Source: DATBVX01 sp963696675 (lineage in GTDB: Bacteria; Pseudomonadota; Gammaproteobacteria; Steroidobacterales; Steroidobacteraceae). Taken from it: a stretch of DNA of 64,000 bases. The position numbers and the translations under genes were made by a program. The stretch is from positions 6,059-70,058 of the forward strand of contig CAVOLM010000030.1 in the NCBI GenBank assembly GCA_963696675.1, read 5' to 3'. The notes beneath the pieces are model-generated. The model saw only the letters and a list, made by a program, of their open reading frames with translations. It searched no databases and was not told the origin of the DNA. Positions 29,079-38,626 of this stretch are shown piece after piece. How positions within the stretch are numbered: position 1 is the stretch's first letter; every line of letters begins with the position of its first letter.

Positions 29079-29188
29079 CCGTTTGACAGCGGCTGGGCGG
29101 CCCAAATTCCCTGATAAACTCGCCGTCTAGGCTAGAAGGCCGCGGTCGCCCGATCAAGTGCGATCACGCCAGTTGTGCACCGATCGAC

Positions 29189-29482
29189 ATGCGACCACTA
29201 ACCGTTCTCATCGGCATCATCCTGGGATCCACGGTGGCGATCGCCCTGGGCCTCACCATGGTGCTGATTGTGTTCCTGATTCTGGGCAACGACGAGCCCC
29301 AGCTTCGGACCGAATTCCGTCCCCTCCTGCAGAGCGCTGCGGTGTTCACCGGGCTGGCCGCGGTCGCAGCCGCGAGTTTCGCGGGAAGCCTGCGGCAGCT
29401 GCACTGGCGGCGCTGGGCGATCGGTGCGCTCTGGATGGGCTTGGTTCTGGTCGCCTGGTTCTATTGGCCACGCATCGTCTAG
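29189..29482 (+). CDS. small three-helix membrane protein, unknown
   Basis: 97 aa with hydrophobic segments at about residues 5-32, 47-64 and 76-95, and short basic loops (SLRQLHWRRW). No motif recognised. Divergent from prc over about 110 bp and 62 bp upstream of the M28 peptidase gene, on the same strand, so possibly one transcript. Confidence 0.5.
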   Translation: MRPLTVLIGIILGSTVAIALGLTMVLIVFLILGNDEPQLRTEFRPLLQSAAVFTGLAAVAAASFAGSLRQLHWRRWAIGALWMGLVLVAWFYWPRIV

Positions 29483-29543
29483 GCGGCCGAAGTCAGAATT
29501 AACCGAATGAAAAATTCACAAAAACGAGAAAGGAGAACAGGGT

Positions 29544-31194
29544 ATGCGTAGAAGGTCGCGATGGCTTCTGATCGGCATGCTGGCGGTCGCAAGCCTGGCG
29601 AGCTGGGCGAAGGATGCGACCGTCCATTCCCTGGCTCGACTACGACATCTTCCGCGAGCACATCGCTGCCCTGGCCTCTGACGACTTCGAGGGCCGCAAA
29701 CCCGGCACCAGCGGCGAAGAGAAGACGGTGGAATACATTCGCCGCCAGTTTGCTGAGGCGGGGCTCAAGCCCGGTCACGGCACAACCTTCTTCCAGTCGG
29801 TGCCACTGGTCGAGATCACGGCGGCTCCGGATACGACCCTGACGTTCGAGCGGGCGGGCACCAAGCGCGAGCTCAAGTATGCCCAGGACATGGTGGTCTG
29901 GACCAAGCGCGTCGTCGCCCAATCCGCCATCGAGAACAGTCCCCTCGTGTTCGTCGGTTACGGCATCGTCGCGCCGGAGTACGACTGGAACGACTACGCG
30001 GCGGCCGACATCAAGGGCAAGACGGCCGTCATCCTGGTCAACGACCCGGGCTTTGCGACCGGCGACCCGAAACTGTTTCGCGGCCGCGAAATGACCTATC
30101 ACGGCCGCTGGACCTACAAGTTCGAAGAGGCGGCGCGGCAGGGCGCGGCTGGCGCGCTCATCATTCACGAGACCGAGCCCGCGGCGTACGGCTGGAACGT
30201 GGTCGCCACGAGCTGGACCGGTCCGCAGCTCGATTTGGCGAGTTCGGATGCAAACGCGGGTCGCGTCGCGATCGAAGGCTGGGTCAGTAACGAAGCGGCG
30301 GGATCGCTGTTTCAGCTCGCCGGCCAGGACTTCGCAGCGCTGAAGGCCGCCGCTGCGCAACGCGGTTTCAAGGCAGTCCCGCTCGACGTGCGGGCGAGTG
30401 TCTCGGTGCGCAATGCGATCCGTCGCTCCAACTCGGCGAACGTCATCGGCATCCTTCCCGGCAGCAAGCGCCCGGACGAATACCTGATCTATACGGCGCA
30501 CTGGGATCATTTCGGCCGGCTGCAGGGTAAGACTGGCGACGCGATCGCGAACGGCGCGATCGACAACGCAAGCGGCGTCGCCGGGATCATTACGCTCGCG
30601 CGTGCATTTGCACACGCCGCCGAGCGGCCGGAGCGCTCGATCATCTTCCTCGCGGTGACCGGCGAGGAATCAGGCCTGCTCGGTTCGGCGTACTACGCGG
30701 ACAATCCGATCTATCCGCTGGCACGCACCGCTGCAGTGGTCAACCTTGACGCCCTCTACGCCGGAGGGCCTGCGCGCGACATCGTCGTCGTGGGCTCGGG
30801 CAACTCGGAGCTGGAGGACGATCTGCGCAAGGCCGCCAAGCAGCAGGATCGCGTCATTGCGCCAGAACCGACGCCGGAGAAGGGCTTCTACTATCGCTCC
30901 GATCATTTCAACTTTGCCAAGAAGGGCGTGCCGGCGCTGTACACCAAGCTCGGCACGGATGATCGCGAGCACGGTCGCGCGTACGGGCAGCAACAGCAGG
31001 AGGACTACATCGCCAAGCGCTACCACCAGCCGAGCGATGAGTACAGCAAGGACCTGGACCTGAGTGGTTCTTTCCAGGACCTCGAGCTGCTGTATCGCGT
31101 CGGCGAACGGGTGGCGGGGGAGAAGAGCTGGCCCGAGTGGTACAAGCACAGCGAATTTCGTGCGGTCCGCGAGCAGAGCGACAGTGAGCGCTGA
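29544..31194 (+). CDS. secreted M28 family metallopeptidase, one frameshift in the signal region
   Basis: The start is ATG 29544 with AGGAGA upstream: a signal peptide (MRRRSRWLLIGMLAVASLAS). An extra T at about 29627 breaks the frame; removing it gives KDATVHPWLDYDIFREHIAA. The rest, about 525 aa, has a PA insert (FVGYGIVAPEYDWNDYA) and the M28 zinc sites: H in YTAHWDHFG, D in NGAIDNASGVAG, E-E in VTGEESGLLGS, then FNFAKKGVPALY. Likely a periplasmic or secreted aminopeptidase. The stop is 12 bp from the end of a convergent gene. Confidence 0.88.
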
Positions 31195-31206
31195 ATCGAT
31201 ATGGCG

Positions 31207-31779
31207 CTAGCGGCGCGGGACTGTCGCCTGCGGTTCGCCGGTTGTCGCGGGGCTTGCGATCAGGACGAAGTGACTGCGCGTCGCGAGGTCTCCACGGTCT
31301 TTGCGTTTCTGACGCAGGTGAACTCCCGGCTCGCCGTCACGATTAACGCCGACATAGAGTGTCGCGGCGGTTGAGTCCCAGATCGTGAGCAGCGGCCACG
31401 CCTGGATCCGCTTCAGGCGATTGACGAGTGGCTGGTTATCGCGAAACTGCAGCGTGCTCAAGGCTCGTGCGCTGCGCGAATCCTCGACGGCCGGGGCGGC
31501 GAACTCGATGCGCTCCGGTTGCAGTAGCGGGTAAGTGTCGCGTGCCACCCAAGCGCTCGTAGCTGGCGGCGGCGCAAGTTCCGCTGCGGGCTTCAGCTCG
31601 CAGGGAGTGCACAGCAAGTGCGCAACTTCAAGCTGGCGCTACGGATGATTGTTGGGGCGCGCGTGTTTCACGCGTCGGCTCGCCGGCGCTGGCGGCTCGA
31701 GTGCACAGGCCCATGGCGGCAGCAACGCGAGGGCGAGGGCTGAAAGGACGGGGCGGCGAGTTCTGTGCTGGCGGCTCAT
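31207..31779 (-). pseudogene. secreted protein of unknown function interrupted by an in-frame amber codon
   Basis: ATG 31779 opens a signal peptide (MSRQHRTRRPVLSALALALL..CA) running to PNNHP. A TAG at 31641-31639 then interrupts, and the same frame continues RQLEVAHLLCTPCELKPAAE to a stop at 31207, so removing one stop gives a 190-aa product. The C-terminal part (WPLLTIWDSTAATLYVGVNR, GVHLRQKRKDRGD) is not a family I know. Sequencing error, real nonsense mutation, or two separate genes are all possible. Confidence 0.5.
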
Positions 31780-31850
31780 CGTGCAACACGGGGCGGCCTT
31801 TATTGTTGTTGGCGACCACGTTGCACCGTCTGCGAAGGGCCGACTGTGCG

Positions 31851-32300
31851 CTACGTCTCAGAGCGCCAGAGAGCGCCCGGAATTGAAGGACGCTGCCCGT
31901 TATGTCGCGAAGGCAGTTGCGTTTCGACCGGGCAGGCAGGGTCATAGTCCGCGCCGTCGTCGGAGATCGGCTCGCGCGGCCAGAACCAGCGGCGCATGCG
32001 GATCAGCACGCGCATGAGCTGCACCAGCAGATACGGGCCGAGCACGACACCCCAGCCCGGCAACCACCCGTGGAAGAGCCCGCGATAGTAGTCAAAGATG
32101 AAGGCGCCAAGGCCGCCATCAGTGTAAGGACCGAGCGTCAGTACACCCACGAGGTACACAGCGAGCGGCATCACGATGAAGCCCAGGACGACGCCCGCGA
32201 CCAACAGCCATAACTCGCGGCGTATTCGCGGATGACGATGCAACGCCGCTGCGAACCAGTGCGGCGGCTTGACTCTGCTGGCGTCGGTTGGCTGATTCAC
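31851..32300 (-). CDS. membrane protein, unknown function
   Basis: About 149 aa from GTG 32300 (VNQPTDASRVKPPHW). Two long hydrophobic segments, roughly residues 28-55 and 77-95 (LWLLVAGVVLGFIVMPLAVY; GWGVVLGPYLLVQLMRVL), with a Gly/Phe/Tyr-rich stretch between (GGLGAFIFDYYRGLFHGWLP). An arginine cluster follows the second helix and the tail is polar. Not recognised. Divergent from the oxidoreductase gene over about 100 bp. Confidence 0.5.
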   Translation of the reverse strand: MNQPTDASRVKPPHWFAAALHRHPRIRRELWLLVAGVVLGFIVMPLAVYLVGVLTLGPYTDGGLGAFIFDYYRGLFHGWLPGWGVVLGPYLLVQLMRVLIRMRRWFWPREPISDDGADYDPACPVETQLPSRHNGQRPSIPGALWRSET

Positions 32301-32403
32301 GTCTCGATTCCAGTCCGGGGAGCTGCATTGTCCGGGGCGCAGCGGCAACGGGCAACCGCCCACCGCACGCGCATGGCTATAATCGCGCGGCTGGAGGGTG
32401 CAG

Positions 32404-33357
32404 ATGGGGCGCATTCGAGCTGCGGTAATCGGCGTCGGCTACCTCGGACGTTTTCACGCGCAAAAATATGCTGCGCTCGAAGGCGCGACGCTGGTAGGCG
32501 TAGCCGATGTTTCCACGGAAAACCGTGAGCGCGTCGCCAAGGAACTGGGCGTCCCTGCGTTTGCCGACTACCGCGAGCTCCTGGGCCGAGTCGATGCGGT
32601 CAGTATTGCGACGCCCACGCAGCACCATTACGAGATCGGCGTGGCATTTCTCGAATCCGGCGCGCATGTCCTCGTGGAAAAACCGATCACCACCACGGTG
32701 GCGGACGCTCGCCGGCTGATCGAAGTAGCGGCGCGCACGCAGCGCGTCCTGCAGGTTGGTCATCTCGAGCGCTTCAACTCCGGGCTGCTCGCGCTCGACG
32801 GAATTCTCACTACGCCACGCTTCATCGAATCGCATCGCCTCGCACCCTTCAAGCAGCGCGGCACGGACGTCAACGTGGTGCTCGACCTGATGATTCACGA
32901 CATCGACATCATCCAGGACATCGTGCATTCGCCAATCGCCACGCTTGACGCGGTGGGGGCACCGGTATTTTCGGGCGAGATCGATATCGCCAACGCACGC
33001 ATTCGTTTTGCCAATGGTTGTGTCGCGAACACCACGGCGAGTCGCGTCAGCCTCAAGACCGAACGGAAACTCCGCCTGTTCCAGGATGACGCCTACATGT
33101 CGGTCGACCTGCAGCAGAAGGTGCTGACCGTGGTGCGCAAGATCGACAGACCGATGCAGGGCGATCTGCCACCGGTGCAGATCGAAGAGCGCACTTTCGA
33201 ACAGGGTGATGCGCTCAAGGCCGAAATCGAGTCGTTCCTCGATTGCATCGCCAACAACAAAGCGCCAATTGTCTCAGGTGAGGACGGCCTGCGCGCACTG
33301 GAGACCGCGATCCGGATTACGGAACAGGTCACGGGGCAACCCCATCGTCCGGGATGA
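32404..33357 (+). CDS. Gfo/Idh/MocA family NAD(P)-dependent oxidoreductase
   Basis: 317 aa from ATG 32404, with GGAGG seven bases upstream. Rossmann motif AVIGVGYLGRFHAQKY, the EKP signature in VLVEKPITTTVADA, then QVGHLERFNSG and DLMIHDIDIIQDI, the His-Asp pair of the sugar-binding half. The HLERFN and HDIDI blocks recall GnnA, which oxidises UDP-GlcNAc for lipid A with 3-amino sugars. The partner aminotransferase and lpxA are not adjacent, so the substrate is uncertain. Confidence 0.85.
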   Translation: MGRIRAAVIGVGYLGRFHAQKYAALEGATLVGVADVSTENRERVAKELGVPAFADYRELLGRVDAVSIATPTQHHYEIGVAFLESGAHVLVEKPITTTVADARRLIEVAARTQRVLQVGHLERFNSGLLALDGILTTPRFIESHRLAPFKQRGTDVNVVLDLMIHDIDIIQDIVHSPIATLDAVGAPVFSGEIDIANARIRFANGCVANTTASRVSLKTERKLRLFQDDAYMSVDLQQKVLTVVRKIDRPMQGDLPPVQIEERTFEQGDALKAEIESFLDCIANNKAPIVSGEDGLRALETAIRITEQVTGQPHRPG

Positions 33358-33657
33358 TCGACCGACAGCTCGGCCGCCCCCACTCTGCCCCTGCCAATGT
33401 CGCGCGCCGATATTGCGAAGTATCTGCGCCTCGCAGCTGAGACAAGTAAGTAGGGTGCCGCGTCGGGTGCAGGATCAGCGCTCGATAGAGGTACATGGCC
33501 GCGACTTGCGGATTCTACGGTGGCGCGAATTGCAGGCCGTTGCCCAGAATATGTTGATAGGGTTTTCCGCCCGAGCCCAGCCGCGGATTGACATGGATCA
33601 GTGCGCGTCGCAGGACGCAGGTGCTTGCTTTGCAGCCGTAAGGCACGGGAGTTCGCC
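33358..33657. other. 300-bp intergenic region upstream of norB
   Basis: No convincing coding potential. It contains the FNR/DNR-like box listed separately. A sigma-54-like TGGCGC...TTGCA near 33522-33535 has the wrong spacing. Confidence 0.5.
33588..33601 (+). promoter_or_regulatory. candidate Crp/FNR-family (DNR/FNR-like) box upstream of norB
   Basis: TTGAC-ATGG-ATCAG matches the two-fold consensus TTGAT-N4-ATCAA at four of five positions in each arm. Its centre is about 63 bp before the norB ATG, leaving room for a class II promoter. NO-responsive DNR and NnrR regulators of this family commonly control nor genes. No regulator gene is in the window. Confidence 0.4.
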
Positions 33658-35934
33658 ATGTCCACCACCAGGAGACTCTGGATCGCGCTCGGTAGCCTGC
33701 TTGCCATTACCTTCGCGGTGCTCCTCGGGATGGGACGCCAGATCTACCATCAGGCGCCACCGGTCCCGGAACGCGTGGTCGCCGCGAGCGGCAAGATACT
33801 TTTCACACGCGATGACATCGAAGCCGGCCGCCAGGTCTGGCAGAGCTTCGGTGGTCAGCAGCTTGGTTCGATCTGGGGTCACGGTGCCCTGATCGCTCCG
33901 GACTGGAGCGCCGACTGGCTGCACCGCGAGGCGGAGCAGCTACTCGACCAGTGGGCGCGCGACGAGCACGCGGTCGGTTTCACGGCGCTCGACGAGGGGC
34001 TGCAGGAGACGCTGAAGCTGCGGCTGCGCAAGGAGATGCGCAACAACAGCTACGATGCCGCGAACCGCACGTTGACCGTCTCCGACGATCGCGCCGCCGC
34101 GGTCGCGAAAGTCGCCGCGCACTACGAGAGCGTGTTCAGCGACGATCCCGCGTCGACACAGTTGCGCGAAACCTATGCGATGCGCGACGGTACGGTGGAC
34201 ACCGCCGAACATCGTCGCGAGCTGGTAGCGTTTTTCTTCTGGACGGCCTGGGCCACCGTGACCACCCGCCCCGGCTCGACGATGAGCTACACGAGTAACT
34301 GGCCCTACGAGCCGCTTGTCGGCAACACGCCGACTCCAAGCGCGTTCCTCTGGACCGTCTTCAGTGTCCTGTTCATGATCGCCGGTATCGGGCTGCTCGC
34401 CTGGCATTACGCCGCGTGGCATCGCAAGGAGCCGCACCTGGCGCCTCCCGCTGTCGATCCGTTGGCCGGCCTGACGGTGACGCCGTCCATGCGTGCGACG
34501 GCCAAGTACTTCTGGGTCGTGATCGCCCTGTTCATCGTCCAGATCCTGCTCGGCGCGATCACGGCTCACTATCAGGTTGAAAAGCAGTTCTACGGCTTCG
34601 AGATCTCCCAGATTCTGCCGTACTCGCTGACGCGTTCGTGGCATACGGAGCTGGCGGTGCTCTGGATCGCCACTGCGTGGCTCGGCACCGGCCTGTATAT
34701 CGCGCCCGCGGTATCCGGACATGAGCCGAGATTCCAGCGTCTCGGCGTCAATTTTCTCTGGGTATGCCTGCTGGTCATCGTCGTCGGCGCGTTCGCCGGA
34801 CAATGGCTGGCGGTGATGCAAAAACTCGGGCTCGCGAAGAACTTCTGGTTCGGGCACCAGGGCTGGGAGTACGTCGACCTCGGCCGCTTCTGGCAGATCT
34901 TCCTGTTCGTCGGACTGATGCTGTGGCTGGTGCTGATGGGTCGCGCGCTGTGGCCGGCGCTGCGACGCAAGGACGATCTTGCATCCATCGTCGGCTTGCT
35001 GTTCCTCTCCACGGTCGCGATCGCCGGACTCTACGGTGCCGGCCTGATGTGGGGCGAGCACAGCCACCTCTCGGTGGTCGAGTACTGGCGCTGGTGGGTC
35101 GTGCATCTGTGGGTGGAGGGCTTTTTCGAAGTATTCGCAGTAGCCGTGATTTCGTTCCTGTTCGTGAAGCTCGGGCTCGTGCGCGCACGCACGGCGACCG
35201 TCAATGTGCTGTTCGCGACCTTCGTCTTCATGGCCGGCGGTGTGCTCGGCACGTTCCACCACTTGTACTTCGCCGGGACCACCGACGGCCGTGCATCGCG
35301 CTCGGTGCGTCGTTCTCGGCACTGGAAGTTGTGCCGCTGGCGCTGATCGGCCTGGAGGCCCACGAGACCTGGTCGCACGGTCGGGCGACGCCCTGGATGA
35401 GCCGATATCGCTGGCCGATCCTGTTCTTCCTGGCGGTGTCGTTCTGGAATCTGGTCGGCGCGGGGCTGTTCGGCTTCCTGATCAACACGCCGCTCGCGCT
35501 CTACTTCATGCAGGGCCTGAACCTCACGCCGCTGCACGGCCACACCGCGCTGTTCGGCGTCTACGGGATGCTGGGGCTCGGCCTGATGCTGTTCTGCCTG
35601 CGCGGGCTTGAGACCGGACGTGGAGTGGCATCAGGGATGGCTGCGCGGCTCGTTCTGGACGCTGAATATCGGGTTGACTCTGATGGCTCTCCTGACGCTG
35701 CTGCCACTCGGCGTGCTGCAGCTGTCCGCGGTACTGGAGCACGGCTACTGGTATGCACGCTCGGCCGAGTTCATGAATCAGCCGATCGTTCACTTGCTGA
35801 TCTGGATGCGCGTACCCGGGGACACGCTGTTTGCGGTCGGTGCTCTGCTGTACGCCTGGTTCGTGTTGCGTCTGTGGATCGTGCCGCGGCGCTGGGTGCC
35901 CGTCGTGGCCAGCTCCGCAGGCAGCGATGGCTGA
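33658..35934 (+). CDS. norB: quinol-dependent nitric oxide reductase (qNOR), frameshifts
   Basis: About 757 aa. The single-subunit form: an N-terminal periplasmic cytochrome-c-like domain without a CxxCH haem motif (GRQVWQSFGGQQLGSIWGHG), then the haem-copper oxidase-like domain with a dozen or more helices (SRSWHTELAVLWIATAWLG; GEHSHLSVVEYWRWWVVHLW; LGTFHHLYFAG; EAHETWSHGR; LHGHTALFGVYG). It reduces NO to N2O with quinol electrons. Frames break at about 35286-35302 (two extra bases) and 35608-35609 (extra T). No norC is present. The last codons overlap the sirB2 start by 8 bp. Confidence 0.93.
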
Positions 35935-36328
35935 GTTCTATGCGCAGATCAAGTATGCACACGTGCTGTGCGTGATTCTTTCGGGCAGCCTGTTCACGCT
36001 ACGGGGTCTGATGATGCTGGCGCGCTCGCAGCACGTGAATCATCCTGCGTTACGCTACCTGTCGTACTCGATCGACACAGCCCTGCTCACGGCGGCGCTG
36101 ATGCTGGTGACGATCCTGCACCAGTATCCGTTCGTGCAGGGCTGGCTGACCGTGAAGGTCCTGTTACTGGTCGTGTACGTCGTGCTGGGCATGTTCGCAC
36201 TGAGGCGAGGTCACCAGCGGGCGGTACAGGTTGCCTGCTTTTTCGCGGCGCTCGGCGTGTACCTCTTCATCATCAGCGTTGCACGTGCGCATTCGCCTTG
36301 GGGAGTATTTGCCAGCCTGCTGTCGTGA
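35927..36328 (+). CDS. SirB2 family integral membrane protein
   Basis: 133 aa, four predicted helices. KYAHVLCVILSGSLFTLRG, RYLSYSIDTALLTAALMLV and WLTVKVLLLVVYVVLGMFAL fit the SirB domain, of unknown biochemistry. The start lies inside the end of norB, so the two are translationally coupled, which suggests a role tied to NO reduction or quinol supply in this lineage. Its 3' end is 18 bp from the convergent ssrA. Confidence 0.85.
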   Translation: MAEFYAQIKYAHVLCVILSGSLFTLRGLMMLARSQHVNHPALRYLSYSIDTALLTAALMLVTILHQYPFVQGWLTVKVLLLVVYVVLGMFALRRGHQRAVQVACFFAALGVYLFIISVARAHSPWGVFASLLS

Positions 36329-36346
36329 AAAGCAGGAGCGCGGAAA

Positions 36347-36700
36347 TGGTGGAGGCGGCGGGAATCGAACCCGCGTCCGAAAGCCCTACGCTACGTGACC
36401 TACATGCTTAGCCGCTTCAATTATTCTCGCCACACGCTACCCGAAGGGCAGGGAAGACGTGCAGCCAGCTCAAGTTACGTTTAACAGGCCGGCCTTCAGC
36501 ACACCGGGCCCGCGATCTTGTGAGCGCGTCCCCTGATTTGGATCCACAAGCAAATGCCAGTCAGGGGTTAGGCGGGATTAAGCCGCCAGAGCGTAGTTGT
36601 CGTCGTTTGCAACTATAAGTTTGCAGACGGTTTAACGAGGAATTCTGCACCTCGGCATGCACCCGTAGTTTCGCGACCCCCGTCGAAGCCGATCGCCCCC
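36347..36700 (-). ncRNA. ssrA: transfer-messenger RNA
   Basis: 354 nt. The 5' end GGGGGCGATCGGCTTCGACG pairs with the 3' end CGCCTCC and an encoded ACCA, forming the tRNA-like acceptor. The T-arm GGGTTCGATTCCC is clear. The tag reading frame at 36610-36578 gives ANDDNYALAA followed by TAA. It rescues stalled ribosomes with SmpB, encoded 47 bp upstream on the same strand. Confidence 0.96.
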
Positions 36701-36715
36701 ACACGTGCAGGATGC

Positions 36716-36743
36716 ATTGTAGGGCCATGGCCGCGCGACACAA
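36716..36743 (-). promoter_or_regulatory. ssrA promoter
   Basis: On the minus strand -35 TTGTGT (36743-36738) and -10 TACAAT (36721-36716), spaced 16 bp, lie just after the smpB stop. The predicted start is near 36710, about 10 nt before the mature tmRNA 5' end, consistent with RNase P trimming. Confidence 0.55.
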
Positions 36744-36747
36744 GGAC

Positions 36748-37218
36748 TTAGTGCCGCTTCAACACGCGTGCCTTCTCGCGCTCCCAGTCACGCGCCTTGT
36801 CGGTGGCGCGCTTGTCGTGCTGTTTCTTGCCCTTCGCGAGACCGATCTCGAGCTTCGCGCGCCCGTTCTTCCAGTAAAGGAGCAGAGGGACGATCGTGTA
36901 GCCCCGACGCTCGACTGCGCCCACGAGGTGATCGAGCTGGTTTCGATGCAGCAGGAGCTTGCGTGTGCGCGTCGGGTCCGCTTGCACGTGTGTCGAGGCC
37001 GAGGTCAGCGGCGAGAAGTGCGCACCGAAAAGCCAGGCCTCACCGTTGCGCACGAAGACATAGCTTTCCTTGATCTGCGCGCGACCGGCCCGCAGGCTCT
37101 TGACCTCCCAACCCTCGAGCGCCAGGCCGGCTTCGTAGCGATCCTCGATGAAGTAATCGTGGCGCGCCTTGCGATTCTCGGCGATGGTGGGGCTCGGCTT
37201 GTCAGACTGCGCGGACAT
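36748..37218 (-). CDS. smpB: SsrA-binding protein SmpB
   Basis: 156 aa from ATG 37218 (MSAQSDKPSPTIAENRKARH). The OB-fold has HDYFIEDRYEAGLALEGWEVKSLRAG and VFVRNGEAWLFGAHF; the basic C-terminal tail (GLAKGKKQHDKRATDKARDWEREKARVLK) enters the mRNA channel during trans-translation. Upstream of ssrA and divergent from ratA across 19 bp. Confidence 0.96.
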   Translation of the reverse strand: MSAQSDKPSPTIAENRKARHDYFIEDRYEAGLALEGWEVKSLRAGRAQIKESYVFVRNGEAWLFGAHFSPLTSASTHVQADPTRTRKLLLHRNQLDHLVGAVERRGYTIVPLLLYWKNGRAKLEIGLAKGKKQHDKRATDKARDWEREKARVLKRH

Positions 37219-37237
37219 CGTGCTGTAGCATAACCTC

Positions 37238-37672
37238 GTGCGGCAGATCGATCGCCATGCCCTGGTCCCATACACGGCCGAGCAGATGTATGCGCTGGTC
37301 GATGACGTGTCTCGCTACCCCGAGTTCCTTCCCTGGTGCCGCAAGGCGGAGGAGCTTGAGCGCACGCCGACCGAGGTCGTGGCGAGCCTGCAGGTTCACA
37401 AGGGCGCTCTGCATGCCCAGTTCACCACGCGCAATCGCCTCGAGCCGTCGCAGGCGATTCGTCTGGAGCTGGTCGATGGACCATTTCGCACCCTGAGCGG
37501 TGCCTGGCGATTCTCGCCCATTGCTGACAAGGGGTCGCGAGTGTCGCTGCAACTGCAGTTCGCCTTCGCGAATCCGCTCAATGCCTGGCTCCTCGAGCCG
37601 GTGTTCGAGCACACCTGCAATTCCCTGGTCGATGCCTTTGTCGCGCGCGCGCAGGCAACCTATGGACGATGA
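37238..37672 (+). CDS. ratA: RatA/COQ10-type START domain protein
   Basis: 144 aa from GTG 37238. Opens RQIDRHALVPYTAEQMYALV, then DVSRYPEFLPWCRKAEEL and a C-terminal helix FEHTCNSLVDAFVARAQ: the polyketide-cyclase/START fold. Homologues bind ubiquinone (Coq10), and E. coli RatA has been reported to block 70S assembly. The last 11 bp overlap rnfH, the common ratA-rnfH pairing next to smpB. Confidence 0.92.
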   Translation: MRQIDRHALVPYTAEQMYALVDDVSRYPEFLPWCRKAEELERTPTEVVASLQVHKGALHAQFTTRNRLEPSQAIRLELVDGPFRTLSGAWRFSPIADKGSRVSLQLQFAFANPLNAWLLEPVFEHTCNSLVDAFVARAQATYGR

Positions 37673-37961
37673 GTTGCAGCTGCATTGCGAGGTCGCGTAT
37701 GCGCGACCGGATCGGCAGTGGCTCGTCGCTGTCGTGCTGCCGAAGGGCGCGACAGTACTGGATGCGCTGCGCTCCTCGCAGCTCGCAGCGCTGTGCCCGG
37801 AGATTGTGCCGGAGAGCGCGGTACTTGGAATCTTCGGCAAGGTCGTGCCGGCCGATCACCGCGTGCGCGAAGGCGATCGAGTTGAGATCTATCGGCCTTT
37901 GGCTGCCGATCCTCGCGATGCGCGCCGTGCTCGAGTCAAAGCTGCCCGCTCAGGGCGGTGA
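37662..37961 (+). CDS. rnfH: RnfH family (UPF0125) protein
   Basis: 99 aa, ubiquitin-like beta-grasp. LHCEVAYARPDRQWLVAVVL, PKGATVLDAL and GKVVPADHRVREGDRVEIYR followed by PLAADPRDARRARVK are diagnostic. The role is unclear. It overlaps ratA at its start and converges on bamE with a 12-bp overlap. Confidence 0.92.
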   Translation: MDDELQLHCEVAYARPDRQWLVAVVLPKGATVLDALRSSQLAALCPEIVPESAVLGIFGKVVPADHRVREGDRVEIYRPLAADPRDARRARVKAARSGR

Positions 37962-38523
37962 GGGCGTCGGCGTCTCTGATGGTTCCGGCGCTGACGGTGG
38001 CGGTAATTGTTCGGGCGTTGACGACGAGGATTCCGGTGGTGGCGAGGCGGGCGGCGGCGGCAGCTGTTCCGCCGTTGACGACGGTGGCGCCGGCGGAGGC
38101 GGCAACGGCTGCGCAGGCTCCCTGGCTTCGGCTGGCTTGTCGGTAGGCGTCGTCGTTGCGACCTTGGCTGATCCCCGGGGCCTCTCGATGCGTGAGACTT
38201 TGTCGTCCTCGAAATAGACCGTGATCTGGGCTTGCTCCGCTTTGCGGGTACGCCCGTGCTTGTAATAGAAGAAATAGTCCCAGCGATCATGGTCGAAGCG
38301 CATTCGGGACCATCGGCGTGCCGAGCAGATAGCGCACCTGGCTGCGCGTCATGCCGACGCTGAGCTGTTCCGTTGCCTTCGGATCCAGGAAGTTTCCCTG
38401 CTGGATGTTGATGCGATACACGCAGCCGGCACCCATCACCGCCATCACCAAGAAGAGCGCGAGGGTTGCGAGGCGAACAGGTGCTGCAGGGGTGCGCGGG
38501 GCGCGATCAGCCAAATGCGTCAT
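37950..38523 (-). CDS. bamE: outer membrane assembly lipoprotein BamE with proline-rich tail, one frameshift
   Basis: ATG 38523; the signal ends in VMGAGCVYRINIQQGNF with the lipidated Cys. The SmpA/OmlA fold follows (LSVGMTRSQVRYLLGTPMVP; FDHDRWDYFFYYKHG; QITVYFEDDKVSRIE). One extra base at about 38298-38302 separates the halves. After the fold comes a tail of about 55 residues rich in Pro/Ser/Glu with a repeated EQLPPP unit, not part of E. coli BamE. It accelerates outer-membrane protein insertion with BamA/D. Divergent from fur, the classic arrangement. Confidence 0.92.
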
Positions 38524-38626
38524 GAACGGTGGAGTGTGTGCGGGGGGTGGAGGATAATGGCCGCGCATCATAGCGAATTCGCCCGTTCCCGGCAGGCGTA
38601 CCGCTCAATCCCCGAGAGGCAAGCAC

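Noticed and set aside
33522..33535. Sigma-54 type promoter (TGGCGC...TTGCA) upstream of norB
   Set aside because: The spacing between the GG and GC elements is about two bases too short, and no norR is present.
37238..37961. ratA-rnfH as a toxin-antitoxin pair
   Set aside because: The pairing is a conserved housekeeping arrangement next to smpB; evidence for toxin-antitoxin action of RnfH is weak.
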